A DNA stretch of 64,000 nt from Pseudomonas sp. GM48 (lineage in GTDB: Bacteria > Pseudomonadota > Gammaproteobacteria > Pseudomonadales > Pseudomonadaceae), in assembly GCF_000282335.1 (NCBI RefSeq), contig NZ_AKJM01000075.1:1-64000 (forward strand), read 5' to 3'. The notes under the pieces are model-generated. The model ran no database searches. It was not told the DNA's origin and worked only from the letters and a program-made list of their open reading frames with translations. The position numbers and the translations under genes are program-made. Positions 9,770 to 20,128 of this stretch are shown one piece after another; the stretch's first letter is position 1, and each line of letters begins with the position of its first letter.

Positions 9770-11116
9770 ATGAGTGCAGTTGAAAGCGTCGGCCCACAAG
9801 CGTTGCCGGCACTGCAGGAACAAGTCGAGCAGATCATCGCTGAGGCCAGGCGCCAGGGGGCCAGCGCCTGTGAAGTGGCGGTGTCACTGGAGCAGGGCTT
9901 GTCGACTACGGTGCGCCAGCGTGAAGTCGAAACAGTCGAATTCAACCGCGATCAGGGTTTTGGCATCACCTTGTACGTCGGCCAGCGTAAAGGCTCGGCC
10001 AGCACGTCGGCCAGCGGTCCGGAGGCGATTCGCGAAACAGTTGCCGCTGCACTGGCCATCGCCAAGCACACCTCGGAAGATGAGGCCTCGGGCCTGGCGG
10101 ATGCCGCGTTGATGGCACGGGATATCCAGGATTTCGACCTGTTCCACGAATGGGACATCACTCCGGAGCAAGCCATCGAGCAGGCGCTGGCCTGTGAAGC
10201 CGCGGCGTTTGCCGCCGACAGCCGGATCAAGAACGCCGACGGCACCACCCTCAGCACCCATCAGGGCTGCCGCGTTTATGGCAACAGCCACGGCTTCATC
10301 GGCGGCTACGCATCGACTCGTCACAGCTTGAGCTGCGTGATGATCGCCGAAGCGGACGGCCAGATGCAGCGCGATTACTGGTACGACGTGAACCGCCAGG
10401 GCAATCTGCTGGCCGATCCGGTCAGCATTGGCCAGCGCGCTGCGCAACGGGCGGCGAGCCGTCTGGGCGCGCGTCCGGTGCCGACTTGCGAGGTGCCGGT
10501 GCTGTTTTCCGCAGAGTTGGCAGGGGGGCTGTTCGGCAGTTTCCTGTCGGCGATTTCCGGCGGCAGCCTGTACCGCAAGTCATCGTTCCTTGAAGGCACG
10601 CTGGGGCAGAAGCTGTTTCCGGAGTGGCTGACCATCGACGAGCGCCCACACTTGATGCGTGCCATGGGCAGTGCGGCGTTCGATGGTGATGGTTTGGCTA
10701 CTTATGCCAAACCGTTCGTCGAAAAAGGCGAGTTGGTGTCGTACATCCTCGGCACTTACTCTGGCCGCAAGCTCGGAATGCCAAGCACGGCCAACGCCGG
10801 CGGCGTGCACAACTTGTTTGTCACCCATGGCGATGAAGACCAGGCGGCCTTGCTGCGGCGCATGGGGCGCGGGCTGTTGGTCACCGAGTTAATGGGCCAG
10901 GGGCTGAACATGGTCACCGGTGATTATTCCCGGGGGGCGGCGGGTTACTGGGTCGAGAACGGCGAAATCCAGTTCGCGGTCCAGGAAGTGACCATTGCCG
11001 GCAACATGCGCGACATGTTCAAGCAGATCGTCGCCGTGGGTAATGACCTGGAACTGCGTAGCAACATTCGCACCGGTTCGGTGCTGATCGAGCGGATGAC
11101 GGTGGCGGGTAGCTAA
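9770..11116 (+). CDS. pmbA: TldE/PmbA, partner of the TldD metalloprotease
   Basis: 448 aa and homologous to TldD over its length, but without the HExxxH zinc motif, as expected of the non-catalytic subunit. With TldD it forms the heterodimeric protease. The ATG at 9770 follows a GGAGAA ribosome-binding site and gives the usual family N-terminus. The gene ends in a bidirectional terminator shared with ptsO. Confidence 0.95.
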   Translation: MSAVESVGPQALPALQEQVEQIIAEARRQGASACEVAVSLEQGLSTTVRQREVETVEFNRDQGFGITLYVGQRKGSASTSASGPEAIRETVAAALAIAKHTSEDEASGLADAALMARDIQDFDLFHEWDITPEQAIEQALACEAAAFAADSRIKNADGTTLSTHQGCRVYGNSHGFIGGYASTRHSLSCVMIAEADGQMQRDYWYDVNRQGNLLADPVSIGQRAAQRAASRLGARPVPTCEVPVLFSAELAGGLFGSFLSAISGGSLYRKSSFLEGTLGQKLFPEWLTIDERPHLMRAMGSAAFDGDGLATYAKPFVEKGELVSYILGTYSGRKLGMPSTANAGGVHNLFVTHGDEDQAALLRRMGRGLLVTELMGQGLNMVTGDYSRGAAGYWVENGEIQFAVQEVTIAGNMRDMFKQIVAVGNDLELRSNIRTGSVLIERMTVAGS

Positions 11117-11130
11117 GCTTTGCGCTAAAC

Positions 11131-11170
11131 AAAAAAGGCGTGCTACCCATGGGGTGGCACGCCTTTTTTT
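11131..11170. terminator. Bidirectional intrinsic terminator between pmbA and ptsO
   Basis: A-tract, then the stem GGCGTGCTACCC pairing with GGGTGGCACGCC, then a T-tract. It has a run of A before and T after the stem, so it can terminate pmbA on the plus strand and ptsO on the minus strand. Confidence 0.92.
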
Positions 11171-11221
11171 GCGACTTGAATGGGGCCTGCAGGGGCACGG
11201 CTAGCCGTTACTGGACGACTT

Positions 11222-11494
11222 TTACTCGCCTTCGTCGAAGAAGTTGTTGATCAACGCCACCAGTGCATCCAGGGCTTCCTGTTCCTGCTCACCTTCTGTG
11301 CTCAAGTGGATCGTGGTGCCTTTGCCGGCGGCCAGCATCATCATCGCCATGATGCTTTTGCCATCGACCATGGACTCTGGTGTGCGCCCGGCCCGGATCT
11401 GGCACGGGAACTGACCCGCGACCCCAACGAATTTTGCAGAAGCGCGGGCGTGCAGGCCCAATTTATTGATGATTTCGATTTCCAGAGCAGGCAT
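11222..11494 (-). CDS. ptsO: Phosphocarrier protein NPr (HPr family) of the nitrogen PTS
   Basis: 90 aa, an HPr-fold protein with the phosphorylated histidine at His15 (GLHARASAKF). NPr passes phosphate from PtsP (EI-Ntr) to PtsN (EIIA-Ntr) in a regulatory chain that does not transport sugar. It is the last gene of rpoN-hpf-ptsN-rapZ-ptsO, a conserved cluster, and sits just downstream of rapZ. Confidence 0.95.
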   Translation of the reverse strand: MPALEIEIINKLGLHARASAKFVGVAGQFPCQIRAGRTPESMVDGKSIMAMMMLAAGKGTTIHLSTEGEQEQEALDALVALINNFFDEGE

Positions 11495-11509
11495 CGCGAT
11501 GTGAATCCT

Positions 11510-12367
11510 TTAGCTGAGGTCGCGGTGGCGAACCTGGACGTTCTTCAGGGTTTTTTGCAGCGCCTGCCCCAAACGCTCGGTCAGGTAGACGGAGCGGTGA
11601 TGTCCGCCTGTGCACCCAATGGCAATGGTGACGTAGGCGCGGTTGCTGGCGGCAAAACGAGGCAGCCACTTTAGCAGGTATGTGGAAATGTCCTGGAACA
11701 TCTCTTCCACATCCGGCTGTGCCGCCAGGTATTCGGCAACCGGTTGATCGAGCCCGGACTGTTCGCGCAATTCCGGTTTCCAGTAAGGGTTGGGCAGGCA
11801 ACGCACATCGAACACCAGGTCGGCGTCCACCGGCATGCCACGCTTGAATCCGAAGGACTCCACCAGGAACGCGGTGCCCGGCTCAGGCTGATTCAACAGG
11901 CGCAGTTTGATGGCGTCGCGCAGTTGATACAGGTTCAGGCTGGTGGTGTTGATCTTGAGGTCGGCGAGGTCGGCAATCGGCCCGAGCAGGACGCTCTCAA
12001 CGCTGATGGCTTCGGCCAGCGAGCGGTTGGCGTTTGTCAGGGGGTGCCGTCGGCGGGTTTCCGAGAAGCGCTTGAGCAGGGTTTCTTCGTCAGCGTCCAG
12101 ATACAGGACATCGCACTGGATGTGGCGGCTGCGGACTTCTTCGAGCAGCTCGGGGAAGCGTGACAGGTGGCTGGGCAGGTTGCGGGCGTCAATGGAAACG
12201 GCGACCAGCGGCTGTAACAGCTCGGTATGAATCAAGGCGCGTTCGGCCAGCTCCGGCAACAGACCGGCAGGCAGGTTGTCGATGCAGTAGTAGCCGTTGT
12301 CCTCAAGAACATTGAGGGCGGTACTTTTACCTGAGCCGGAACGGCCACTGACGATGATCAAGCGCAT
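11510..12367 (-). CDS. rapZ: RNase adapter protein / GTPase RapZ
   Basis: 285 aa. The N-terminal P-loop is GRSGSGKST (residues 8-16); the C-terminal domain holds the conserved GCTGGHHRS (251-259). In E. coli RapZ delivers the GlmZ small RNA to RNase E and senses glucosamine-6-phosphate. The role in Pseudomonas is less settled. It starts 2 bp after the ptsN stop, so translation is probably coupled. Confidence 0.95.
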   Translation of the reverse strand: MRLIIVSGRSGSGKSTALNVLEDNGYYCIDNLPAGLLPELAERALIHTELLQPLVAVSIDARNLPSHLSRFPELLEEVRSRHIQCDVLYLDADEETLLKRFSETRRRHPLTNANRSLAEAISVESVLLGPIADLADLKINTTSLNLYQLRDAIKLRLLNQPEPGTAFLVESFGFKRGMPVDADLVFDVRCLPNPYWKPELREQSGLDQPVAEYLAAQPDVEEMFQDISTYLLKWLPRFAASNRAYVTIAIGCTGGHHRSVYLTERLGQALQKTLKNVQVRHRDLS

Positions 12368-12369
12368 GA

Positions 12370-12834
12370 TTACTGACCGTTTTGCTCGTCCAGGACTACC
12401 TGATACAGGGCTTCGTTGCTTGCAGCATGACGCAGCTTTTCGCGTACATCCTTGCGGTCGAGCATGCTGGCGATCTGTCGCAGCAGTTCAAGGTGCGCAT
12501 CGGTAGCGGCTTCCGGGACCAGCAGTACGAACAGCAGGTCAACCGGTGCGCCATCGATGGCGTCGAAATCGATAGGGGCGTCCAGGTGCATCAATGCACT
12601 GATGGGCGAAACACAGCCCTTGAGACGGCAATGTGGAATAGCGATGCCGTTGCCAAAACCGGTGGAACCGAGTTTTTCACGGGCAATCAGTGCCTCGAAG
12701 ACATCTTGCATCTCCAGGGCCGGCACTTCGCGGGCGATCAGATTGGCAATTTGTTCGAGAGCTTTCTTTTTACTGCCGCCCGGCACGTTCACCAGGGAAC
12801 GGCCGGGGGTCAGGATACTTTCAAGTCGGATCAT
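12370..12834 (-). CDS. ptsN: EIIA-Ntr, nitrogen-regulatory PTS protein
   Basis: 154 aa, a PTS EIIA type-2 domain. The phosphoacceptor is His68 in GIAIPHCRL. It receives phosphate from NPr, encoded two genes downstream, and controls potassium uptake, carbon/nitrogen balance and, in pseudomonads, polyhydroxyalkanoate and toluene-pathway expression. It is cytoplasmic. The length is normal. Confidence 0.96.
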   Translation of the reverse strand: MIRLESILTPGRSLVNVPGGSKKKALEQIANLIAREVPALEMQDVFEALIAREKLGSTGFGNGIAIPHCRLKGCVSPISALMHLDAPIDFDAIDGAPVDLLFVLLVPEAATDAHLELLRQIASMLDRKDVREKLRHAASNEALYQVVLDEQNGQ

Positions 12835-12846
12835 GGGTAGGGAGTG

Positions 12847-13155
12847 TTAACGACCGGTTGCGCCCTGAAGGAGGCTCTGGGTCTTTTCCTTATGCTTTTT
12901 GAGTTGTTTATCCAGCTTGTCGGTGAGTGCGTCGATCGCGGCGTACATATCGGTATGTTCCGCGTTTGCGACCACTTCATTCCCGGGAATATGCAGCGTG
13001 GCTTCGATTTTCTGCTTCAGTTTTTCGACGGTCATCGTGACCTGCACATTAGTGATCTTGTCGAAATGTCGCTCCAGTCGTTCGAGTTTTTCGCCGATGT
13101 AGGTGCGAAGAGGTTCGGTCACTTCCAGTTGGTGTCCACTGATGTTGACTTGCAT
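12847..13155 (-). CDS. hpf: Ribosome hibernation promoting factor
   Basis: 102 aa, the short-HPF/YfiA type: MQVNISGHQLEVTEPLRTYI at the N-terminus and a basic helix that binds the 30S decoding centre. It dimerises 70S ribosomes into inactive 100S particles in stationary phase. The ATG at 13155 follows a GAAGGAGAAG ribosome-binding site. The gene is just downstream of rpoN, its usual neighbour. Confidence 0.95.
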   Translation of the reverse strand: MQVNISGHQLEVTEPLRTYIGEKLERLERHFDKITNVQVTMTVEKLKQKIEATLHIPGNEVVANAEHTDMYAAIDALTDKLDKQLKKHKEKTQSLLQGATGR

Positions 13156-13229
13156 ACAGCTTCTCCTTCGTTGCCAGTGCATAAAGCGGTAGATCAGATG
13201 ATCTACCACTGGAACGCTGTGGCGTGGCC

Positions 13230-14723
13230 CTACATCAACCGCTTGCGTTCACTCGAAGGCGCGATCCCGAGGGATTCGCGGTACTTGGCGACGGTACGGC
13301 GGGCCACCTGAATGCCTTGTGCCTCCAGTAAACCAGCGATCTTGCTGTCACTCAACGGCTTTTTCTGATTTTCCGCGGCAACCAGTTTTTTGATGATCGC
13401 GCGGATCGCCGTGGACGAGCATTCACCGCCTTCGGAGGTGCTTACATGACTGGAGAAAAAGTATTTCAGTTCATAAATGCCCCGGGGGGTGTGCATGAAC
13501 TTCTGGGTGGTCACTCGTGAAATCGTCGACTCATGCATGCCGACCGCTTCGGCGATGTCATGCAAGACCAGCGGCTTCATGGCTTCGTCGCCATATTCGA
13601 GGAACCCGCGCTGGTGCTCGACGATCTGGGTGGCCACTTTCATCAGGGTTTCATTACGGCTTTGCAGGCTCTTGATGAACCAGCGGGCCTCCTGCAACTG
13701 ATTACGCATGAAGGTGTTATCGGCGCTGGTGTCGGCGCGGCGCACAAAACCGGCGTACTGGGCGTTGACCCTTAGCCGTGGCACCGATTCCTGATTCAGC
13801 TCCACCAGCCAGCGCTCGTTGTCCTTGCGCACGATAACGTCAGGAACGACGTACTCGGCTTCGGTGGACTCGATCTGCGAGCCTGGGCGCGGGTTGAGGC
13901 TCTGGACCAGCTCGATGACCTGGCGCAGTTCATCTTCCTTGAGCTTCATGCGGCGCATCAACTGGCTGTAGTCGCGGCTGCCAAGCAGGTCGATGTAATC
14001 GGTGACCAGGCGCTTGGCCTCGGCCAGCCAAGGGGTTTTGGCAGGCAGCTGGCGCAATTGCAGCAGCAGGCATTCGCCCAGATTGCGGGCGCCGATGCCG
14101 GCGGGCTCGAATTGCTGGATGCGGTGCAGGACAGCTTCGATTTCGTCCAGTTCGATGTCCAGTTCCGGATCGAAGGCTTCGAGGATCTCCTCGAGGGTTT
14201 CATCCAGATAGCCCTGATTGTTGATGCAGTCGATCAGGGTCACGGCGATCAGGCGATCGGTGTCGGACATCGGGGCCAGGTTCAGTTGCCACAGCAAGTG
14301 GCTTTGCAGGCTTTCGCCGGCCGAGGTGCGGGTGGTGAAGTCCCACTCGTCATCATCATTGCTGGGCAGGCTGCTGGCGCTGGTCTGGTAAACGTCCTCC
14401 CACGCGGTGTCGACGGGGAGTTCGTTGGGGATGCGCTCGTTCCAGTCGCCCTCATCGAGGCTGTCAACCGTCGGGGCGCTTTCCTGGAAGGAGGGTTCCT
14501 GGATGTCAGTGTTGGGTTTTTGTTCGGTGTTGTCGGCCAAGGGGTCGGAATTGTCGAAGTCGTCGCCTTCTTCCTGGCGTTCGAGCATCGGATTGGACTC
14601 CAGGGCCTCCTGGATTTCCTGTTGCAGGTCCAGGGTCGACAATTGGAGCAGGCGGATGGCCTGTTGCAGCTGCGGTGTCATCGTCAGCTGCTGGCCCATT
14701 CTCAAGACTAGCGATGGTTTCAT
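13230..14723 (-). CDS. rpoN: RNA polymerase sigma-54 factor RpoN
   Basis: 497 aa with the three regions of sigma-54. The Gln/Leu-rich activator-interacting domain covers residues 1-50 ([20 protein letters not shown]), followed by an acidic linker (about 55-120), the core-binding region and the C-terminal HTH. The RpoN box [10 protein letters not shown] is close to the end. It directs transcription of nitrogen, flagellar and other genes at -24/-12 promoters with bacterial enhancer-binding proteins. Its own -10 box can be seen at 14801-14806. Confidence 0.98.
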   Translation of the reverse strand: MKPSLVLRMGQQLTMTPQLQQAIRLLQLSTLDLQQEIQEALESNPMLERQEEGDDFDNSDPLADNTEQKPNTDIQEPSFQESAPTVDSLDEGDWNERIPNELPVDTAWEDVYQTSASSLPSNDDDEWDFTTRTSAGESLQSHLLWQLNLAPMSDTDRLIAVTLIDCINNQGYLDETLEEILEAFDPELDIELDEIEAVLHRIQQFEPAGIGARNLGECLLLQLRQLPAKTPWLAEAKRLVTDYIDLLGSRDYSQLMRRMKLKEDELRQVIELVQSLNPRPGSQIESTEAEYVVPDVIVRKDNERWLVELNQESVPRLRVNAQYAGFVRRADTSADNTFMRNQLQEARWFIKSLQSRNETLMKVATQIVEHQRGFLEYGDEAMKPLVLHDIAEAVGMHESTISRVTTQKFMHTPRGIYELKYFFSSHVSTSEGGECSSTAIRAIIKKLVAAENQKKPLSDSKIAGLLEAQGIQVARRTVAKYRESLGIAPSSERKRLM

Positions 14724-14800
14724 GGCAGGGGCTTAACACCTTATTCGCCGGCGCACATGCGCCATCCACTACAGGGCGCCGGGGCGCCAAACATAAGCAA

Positions 14801-14806
14801 ATTATA
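14801..14806 (-). promoter_or_regulatory. -10 box of a putative rpoN promoter
   Basis: TATAAT on the minus strand, about 78 bp upstream of the rpoN start. No good -35 hexamer is seen at 17 bp (GGCAAA is a poor match). It would give rpoN a promoter separate from the lpt genes upstream. Confidence 0.5.
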
Positions 14807-14834
14807 TGCCCGAAACTGAAGTGTTTGCCTAGAG

Positions 14835-14876
14835 CGCTGTAACAATAAAAACCTGTTGATTTTTATCGCTACAGCG
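14835..14876 (-). terminator. 17-bp hairpin between lptB and rpoN
   Basis: On the minus strand, CGCTGTAGCGATAAAAA pairs with TTTTTATTGTTACAGCG around an 8-nt loop, with two G-U wobbles. It lies just after the lptB stop and before the rpoN -10. It may be a terminator or attenuator for the lpt transcript. The T-run lies inside the stem rather than after it, which is unusual for an intrinsic terminator. Confidence 0.5.
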
Positions 14877-14906
14877 GTCTGGCATTCGCCATGACTGCTT
14901 CAGCGC

Positions 14907-15632
14907 TTACAGGCGGAACTCATGGCCCAGGTACACTTCCTTGACCAGGTTGTTGGCCAGGATGGTTTCGGCGTCGCCTTCGGCGATCAGTTGACCGTCA
15001 TTGACGATATAGGCGGTTTCACAGATATCCAGGGTTTCACGAACGTTGTGGTCCGTGATCAGCACGCCAATGCCTTTGGCCTTGAGGTGGTAAATGATCT
15101 GTTTGATGTCGCCGACCGAAATCGGGTCCACGCCGGCGAAAGGTTCGTCGAGGAGGATGAATTTCGGATTGGTGGCCAGGGCGCGGGCGATTTCCACGCG
15201 ACGGCGCTCACCACCGGACAGGCTCATGCCGAGGTTGTCGCGGATGTGACTGATGTGGAATTCCTGCAGCAGGCTTTCCAGTTCCTTGCGACGACCGGCC
15301 TTGTCGAGTTCCTTGCGGGTCTCGAGGATGGCCATGATGTTGTCGGCCACCGACAGTTTGCGGAAGATCGATGCTTCTTGCGGCAAGTAGCCGATACCGG
15401 CCTTCGCGCGGCCGTGCATCGGTTGGTGGCTGACGTCGTGGTCATCGATCAGGACGCGACCCTGGTCAGCCTGTACCAGGCCGACGATCATGTAGAAGCA
15501 GGTGGTCTTGCCGGCGCCGTTCGGGCCAAGCAGGCCGACGATCTGGCCGCTGTCGATGGACAGGCTGACGTCGCGCACGACCTGACGGCTCTTGTAGCTC
15601 TTGGCCAGATGCTGAGCTTTCAGAGTTGCCAT
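14907..15632 (-). CDS. lptB: LPS export ABC transporter ATP-binding protein LptB
   Basis: 241 aa ABC ATPase: Walker [10 protein letters not shown], signature [15 protein letters not shown], Walker B with [10 protein letters not shown]. With LptFG it extracts LPS from the inner membrane and pushes it along the LptC-LptA bridge. The start overlaps the last base of the lptA stop. It belongs to the kdsD-kdsC-lptC-lptA-lptB transcript, in which nearly every junction overlaps. Confidence 0.97.
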   Translation of the reverse strand: MATLKAQHLAKSYKSRQVVRDVSLSIDSGQIVGLLGPNGAGKTTCFYMIVGLVQADQGRVLIDDHDVSHQPMHGRAKAGIGYLPQEASIFRKLSVADNIMAILETRKELDKAGRRKELESLLQEFHISHIRDNLGMSLSGGERRRVEIARALATNPKFILLDEPFAGVDPISVGDIKQIIYHLKAKGIGVLITDHNVRETLDICETAYIVNDGQLIAEGDAETILANNLVKEVYLGHEFRL

Positions 15633-16180
15633 TACTGGGCCTTATTCTCGTCGGTTTTCTTCTTCGGCTGGATCACCATGTCGATACGCGGACGTGCCTC
15701 GGTGACCTTGCTGCCCGTGGCGCGACCAGCGCTGGCGAGCTTCTTGACCGTGTCGTAGACGATTTTCTCGCCTTGGGTGACGTTGTTGTCCTTGTCGACA
15801 ACTTTGGCCTTGTCGATCAGTACGACGCGGTTTTGCGCGGCGTGATACTGGATGGTCACGCCCCAGCCCTGAACAGGCTTGGTATCGCCAGCCGTTTGCA
15901 ATTGCTCGAAGTACGCCAGATTGCCCACCGAGGTCACTACGTCGATATCGCCAGTCGGAGTGCGGGTGATGGTCACGGTGTTGCCTGTCACCTTCATCGA
16001 GCCTTGGGTGATGATCACGTCACCCTTATACGTGGCGATACCTTGTTTGTCGTCCAGTTGGGCATCGTCGGCCTGAATGCGGATAGGCTGCTGTTGATCT
16101 TCCGGTAGAGCCCAGGCGCTCACGCTTCCCAGTGCTGCGCCCAGACTGAGCAAAATCGGGAGGGTTTTAACGAGCCTCAT
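15632..16180 (-). CDS. lptA: LPS transport periplasmic protein LptA
   Basis: 182 aa. A signal peptide (residues 1 to about 26, [20 protein letters not shown] followed by SAWA) is followed by an OstA/LptA beta-jellyroll. LptA forms the periplasmic bridge carrying LPS from LptC to LptD. The start overlaps the end of lptC by 14 bp and the end touches lptB. Confidence 0.95.
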   Translation of the reverse strand: MRLVKTLPILLSLGAALGSVSAWALPEDQQQPIRIQADDAQLDDKQGIATYKGDVIITQGSMKVTGNTVTITRTPTGDIDVVTSVGNLAYFEQLQTAGDTKPVQGWGVTIQYHAAQNRVVLIDKAKVVDKDNNVTQGEKIVYDTVKKLASAGRATGSKVTEARPRIDMVIQPKKKTDENKAQ

Positions 16181-16739
16181 ACTGTCCTCTTACGTTCGAA
16201 AGCAGGTGTATCCTGCTTTCTTTCAAATACGCTTTCATTCCCTTGCCAGTCGATACGCCGCCAGCGCCGTCGATTCTAACGTCTTGCTCGGTCTGCGCAT
16301 ATTGCTGCTGCGGGAACACGGTCATGCGGGTGCTGGTGATCAGGGTCTTGCGGTTTTTCTCGTCGAAGCGCGTGATACGCACGTCATCGATCAGTTCGAC
16401 CTGTGTGCCGTCAGGGTTGACCTCGCCTTGCAGGCTCTGGACGTGCCACGGAAATTCAGTGCCGCGGAACACATTCAGGTCGGGGTTGGTCAACAATGTC
16501 ACTTCGGTCGCTTTCAGGTGCTCGACCTTGTCGGACACCAGATCATATTGCAGCTTGCCGTCCGGCAGGTACTGCACGCTGTGGGCGTTGATGGCGTAAT
16601 AGTCGATCGCGCTTTCATCGACCGGCGTTACCGGCTTGTCGAGAAAGCGTTCCGGGCTGATGTTCCAGTAGCCAACCGCGGCGAAAATCGCCGCGATGCA
16701 ACTGAACAGTAGAGTGTTGCGAAACTTTTTGCTCAGCAT
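16167..16739 (-). CDS. lptC: LPS export protein LptC
   Basis: 190 aa. One N-terminal membrane helix (about residues 9-25, LLFSCIAAIFAAVGYW) anchors a periplasmic jellyroll domain that receives LPS from LptB2FG and hands it to LptA. The ATG at 16739 gives the anchored form expected of the family; in-frame codons further upstream lie in kdsC. It follows kdsC with a 7-bp gap. Confidence 0.93.
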   Translation of the reverse strand: MLSKKFRNTLLFSCIAAIFAAVGYWNISPERFLDKPVTPVDESAIDYYAINAHSVQYLPDGKLQYDLVSDKVEHLKATEVTLLTNPDLNVFRGTEFPWHVQSLQGEVNPDGTQVELIDDVRITRFDEKNRKTLITSTRMTVFPQQQYAQTEQDVRIDGAGGVSTGKGMKAYLKESRIHLLSNVRGQYEAR

Positions 16740-16746
16740 AGTGGGC

Positions 16747-17271
16747 TCACAGGTACGCCGCATTGGCCGCATCGAGGCGGTCCTGGGCGCGCAGGATCAA
16801 TTCGCAGAATTCGCGAGCGGCACCTTCGCCGCCACGGGCGAGGGTGATGCCGTGAGCGTGTTCACGCACGAAACTGGCGGCATTGGCCACTGCCATGCCC
16901 AGGCCGACGCGGCGAATCACCGGAAGGTCCGGCAGATCATCGCCGAGGTAGGCAACCTGTTCATAGCTCAGATTGAGTTGGGCCAATAGCTCATCGAGTA
17001 CCACCAGTTTGTCTTCACGTCCCTGATACAGATGCGGGATACCGAGGTTCCTGGCTCGCCGTTCGACTACCGGGGTCTTGCGGCCACTGATGATGGCCGT
17101 CTGCACGCCGGCAGCCATCAGCATCTTGATGCCCTGGCCGTCGAGTGTGTTGAACGTCTTGAATTCGCTGCCGTCTTCGAGGAAATACAGGCGCCCGTCA
17201 GTCAGCACGCCATCGACATCGAACACCGCCAGCTTGATCTGTTTGCCGCGCTGCAGCAGGTCCGCACTCAT
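16747..17271 (-). CDS. kdsC: 3-deoxy-D-manno-octulosonate-8-phosphate phosphatase KdsC
   Basis: 174 aa HAD-superfamily phosphatase of the C0 (capless) type. The motif I aspartates are Asp18 and Asp20 in FDVDGVLTDG, and motif III/IV YLGDDLPDLPVI is present. It removes the phosphate from Kdo-8-P to give Kdo for LPS core synthesis. Its ATG overlaps the kdsD stop by one base. Confidence 0.96.
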   Translation of the reverse strand: MSADLLQRGKQIKLAVFDVDGVLTDGRLYFLEDGSEFKTFNTLDGQGIKMLMAAGVQTAIISGRKTPVVERRARNLGIPHLYQGREDKLVVLDELLAQLNLSYEQVAYLGDDLPDLPVIRRVGLGMAVANAASFVREHAHGITLARGGEGAAREFCELILRAQDRLDAANAAYL

Positions 17272-18245
17272 TACATTACTCCTGCACGCAGCAAGTCGTG
17301 CATGTTCAAGGCGCCGACCGGGCGGTCTTCTCTGTCGACCACGACCAGTGCGTTGATTTTATGGTCTTCCATGATTTTCAGCGCTTCGGCGGCGAGCATT
17401 TCGGCGCGGGCTGTCTTGCCGTGTGCAGTCATGACCTGGTCGATAGTAGCGCTATGGATATCGATGCTACGGTCCAGCGTGCGACGCAAGTCACCGTCGG
17501 TAAAGATCCCGGCCAGCTTTCCATCGGCTTCCAGAATCACGGTCATGCCCAGGCCTTTGCGGGTCATTTCCATTAGCGCGTCTTTCAACAGGGTGCCGCG
17601 CTGTACTTGCGGCAGCTCTTGCCCGGCGTGCATGACATTTTCCACTTTCAGCAGCAGACGTCGGCCCAGGGCGCCGCCGGGATGGGAAAAGGCAAAGTCT
17701 TCGGCGGTAAAACCGCGGGCTTCCAGCAGCGCGACTGCCAGGGCGTCGCCCATGACCAGTGCGGCGGTGGTCGACGAGGTGGGTGCCAGGTTCAACGGGC
17801 AGGCTTCGTGCTCGACGTGAACATTCAGGTTGACCTCGGCGGCCTTGGCCAGCGCGGAGTCAGGGTTGCCGGTCACGCTGATCAACTGAATGCCCAGGCG
17901 CTTGATCAGTGGCAGCAGGGTAACGATTTCATTGGTGGAACCGGAGTTCGAGAGCGCCAGAATGATGTCGTCGCGGGTAATCATGCCCATGTCACCGTGG
18001 CTGGCTTCAGCCGGGTGCACAAAAAATGCCGTGGTGCCGGTGCTGGCCAGGGTCGCGGCAATCTTGTTGCCGATGTGCCCCGACTTGCCCATGCCGACCA
18101 CGACCACGCGGCCTTTGCTGGCCAGAATCATCTCGCAAGCGCGTACGAAATCTGCGTCGATATGGGGTAACAGGCCTTGCACGGCTTCTACCTCGAGGCG
18201 GATGGTGCGTTGTGCTGATTGAATCAGGTCGCTGGATTGGCTCAT
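17271..18245 (-). CDS. kdsD: D-arabinose-5-phosphate isomerase (KpsF/GutQ family)
   Basis: 324 aa. The N-terminal SIS sugar-isomerase domain (about residues 38-170, with GMGKSGHIGNKIAATLASTG) is followed by two CBS domains (about 205-260 and 270-324). It converts ribulose-5-phosphate to arabinose-5-phosphate, the first step of Kdo synthesis. The ATG at 18245 is chosen because upstream in-frame codons have no family counterpart. It is the promoter-proximal gene of the Kdo/Lpt operon and is divergent from mlaF. Confidence 0.95.
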   Translation of the reverse strand: MSQSSDLIQSAQRTIRLEVEAVQGLLPHIDADFVRACEMILASKGRVVVVGMGKSGHIGNKIAATLASTGTTAFFVHPAEASHGDMGMITRDDIILALSNSGSTNEIVTLLPLIKRLGIQLISVTGNPDSALAKAAEVNLNVHVEHEACPLNLAPTSSTTAALVMGDALAVALLEARGFTAEDFAFSHPGGALGRRLLLKVENVMHAGQELPQVQRGTLLKDALMEMTRKGLGMTVILEADGKLAGIFTDGDLRRTLDRSIDIHSATIDQVMTAHGKTARAEMLAAEALKIMEDHKINALVVVDREDRPVGALNMHDLLRAGVM

Positions 18246-18427
18246 GTCAGAAATCGTATAGCCTGATGAAAAGGCGGCGATTATAGCGGTTATGATCGAA
18301 TCCCTCACGTAAGTTCGTCGCGCATTGTTATTTTCAGTTACCGGAAAGCTTCTAAATGGGGCTTTCAAGCTGACATGCAGTTGAACATGACCCGGCTTTG
18401 GCCTTGGGGACGCAGCCTTTGCAGTGG

Positions 18428-18433
18428 TATAGT
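18428..18433 (+). promoter_or_regulatory. -10 box of a putative mla operon promoter
   Basis: TATAGT lies 88 bp before the mlaF start in the 276-bp divergent region between kdsD and mlaF. TTGGGG upstream at 19-bp spacing is the nearest -35 candidate, so the match is partial. The rest of this region shows no repeat. Confidence 0.4.
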
Positions 18434-18521
18434 TCGCCGCCAGTTCGGCCTGCCCGGGAGGTATGTGCTTTTGTCAGAAAGCCAGGCGTCCGAGTGAGAG
18501 GCTGCATCGCAAGGAGTTTAG

Positions 18522-19331
18522 ATGAGTGCCGATAACGCCTACGCGGTCGAGCTGAAGGGACTGTCCTTCAAGCGCGGTGCGCGCAGCATTTTCAACAATG
18601 TCGATATCCGTATCCCACGCGGCAAGGTCACCGGCATCATGGGACCTTCCGGGTGTGGCAAGACCACGCTTTTGCGTCTGATGGGCGCCCAGCTGCGGCC
18701 CACCAAGGGCGAAGTCTGGGTCAATGGTCAGAACCTGCCAAAACTGTCGCGCAGCGATCTGTTCGATGCGCGCAAGCATATGGGCGTGCTGTTTCAGAGC
18801 GGTGCACTGTTTACCGACCTCGATGTCTTCGAAAACGTCGCCTTCCCATTGCGTGTCCATACGCAACTGCCGGATGAAATGATCCGCGACATCGTCCTGC
18901 TCAAGCTGCAGGCCGTGGGCTTGCGGGGTGCCATCGAACTGATGCCGGACGAGCTTTCCGGCGGCATGAAACGCCGTGTTGCGCTGGCGCGGGCGATTGC
19001 CCTCGACCCACAGATTCTCATGTACGACGAGCCCTTTGTCGGCCAGGACCCTATCGCAATGGGCGTTCTGGTGCGTCTGATTCGCCTGCTCAACGATGCG
19101 CTGGGCATCACCAGCATCGTGGTATCCCATGACCTGGCCGAGACCGCGAGCATTGCCGATTACATTTATGTGGTGGGCGATGGTCAGGTGTTGGGGCAGG
19201 GCACGCCGGACGAGTTGATGAACTCGGATGAGCCGCGCATTCGTCAGTTCATGACCGGCGAACCCGACGGCCCGGTCCCGTACCACTTTCCAGCGACGGA
19301 TTACCGCGCAGATCTTCTGGGGAAGCGCTGA
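18522..19331 (+). CDS. mlaF: Phospholipid transport ATP-binding protein MlaF (Ttg2A)
   Basis: 269 aa ABC ATPase with Walker [10 protein letters not shown], the signature region [15 protein letters not shown] and Walker [12 protein letters not shown]. It powers the MlaFEDB complex, which moves phospholipids between the inner membrane and MlaC to keep outer-membrane asymmetry. In pseudomonads the operon was first called ttg2 for its role in toluene tolerance. It is the first of five tightly packed genes; its stop overlaps the mlaE start by one base. Confidence 0.96.
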   Translation: MSADNAYAVELKGLSFKRGARSIFNNVDIRIPRGKVTGIMGPSGCGKTTLLRLMGAQLRPTKGEVWVNGQNLPKLSRSDLFDARKHMGVLFQSGALFTDLDVFENVAFPLRVHTQLPDEMIRDIVLLKLQAVGLRGAIELMPDELSGGMKRRVALARAIALDPQILMYDEPFVGQDPIAMGVLVRLIRLLNDALGITSIVVSHDLAETASIADYIYVVGDGQVLGQGTPDELMNSDEPRIRQFMTGEPDGPVPYHFPATDYRADLLGKR

Positions 19332-20128
19332 TGCGCAGAATTTCATTGATAGAGCGCGTTCGCCGCTTCGGTCAGGCCGGCATCGATGCGTTGGCGGTGT
19401 TCGGGCGTTCGAGCTTGTTCCTGTTCCATGCCTTGCTCGGCCGGGGCGGTATCGGTGGCAGCTTCGGGCTGCTGGTCAAGCAACTGCATTCGGTGGGCGT
19501 GATGTCCCTGGTGATCATCGTGGTCTCCGGGGTGTTCATCGGCATGGTGCTGGCGCTGCAGGGCTTCAACATTCTTTCCAGCTATGGTTCAGAGCAGGCT
19601 GTCGGGCAGATGGTTGCCCTGACGCTGCTGCGTGAACTGGGGCCGGTGGTGACTGCTTTGCTGTTCGCCGGGCGCGCAGGTTCTGCGTTGACCGCCGAAA
19701 TCGGCAATATGAAGTCCACCGAGCAGTTGTCCAGCCTGGAAATGATCGGGGTTGACCCGCTCAAGTACATCATCGCGCCACGCCTGTGGGCCGGTTTTAT
19801 TTCCCTGCCGGTGCTGGCGATGATTTTCAGTGTCGTGGGTATCTGGGGCGGCTCGTGGGTAGCTGTCGACTGGCTGGGGGTCTATGAGGGCTCCTACTGG
19901 TCGAACATGCAGAACAGCGTGACGTTCACCGAAGATGTGCTCAACGGGATCATCAAAAGTATCGTCTTTGCCTTTGTCGTGACCTGGATCGCCGTATTCC
20001 AAGGCTATGATTGCGAACCCACTTCCGAGGGGATCAGTCGTGCCACTACCAAAACCGTTGTATATGCCTCGTTGGCAGTACTCGGCCTGGACTTTATTCT
20101 GACCGCCTTGATGTTTGGAGATTTCTGA
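19331..20128 (+). CDS. mlaE: Phospholipid transport permease MlaE (Ttg2B)
   Basis: 265 aa MlaE/YrbE permease with five or six hydrophobic segments and the conserved cytoplasmic loop [20 protein letters not shown]. It is the membrane subunit of the MlaFEDB transporter. The stop overlaps the ATG of mlaD by one base, as in other Mla operons. Confidence 0.96.
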   Translation: MRRISLIERVRRFGQAGIDALAVFGRSSLFLFHALLGRGGIGGSFGLLVKQLHSVGVMSLVIIVVSGVFIGMVLALQGFNILSSYGSEQAVGQMVALTLLRELGPVVTALLFAGRAGSALTAEIGNMKSTEQLSSLEMIGVDPLKYIIAPRLWAGFISLPVLAMIFSVVGIWGGSWVAVDWLGVYEGSYWSNMQNSVTFTEDVLNGIIKSIVFAFVVTWIAVFQGYDCEPTSEGISRATTKTVVYASLAVLGLDFILTALMFGDF

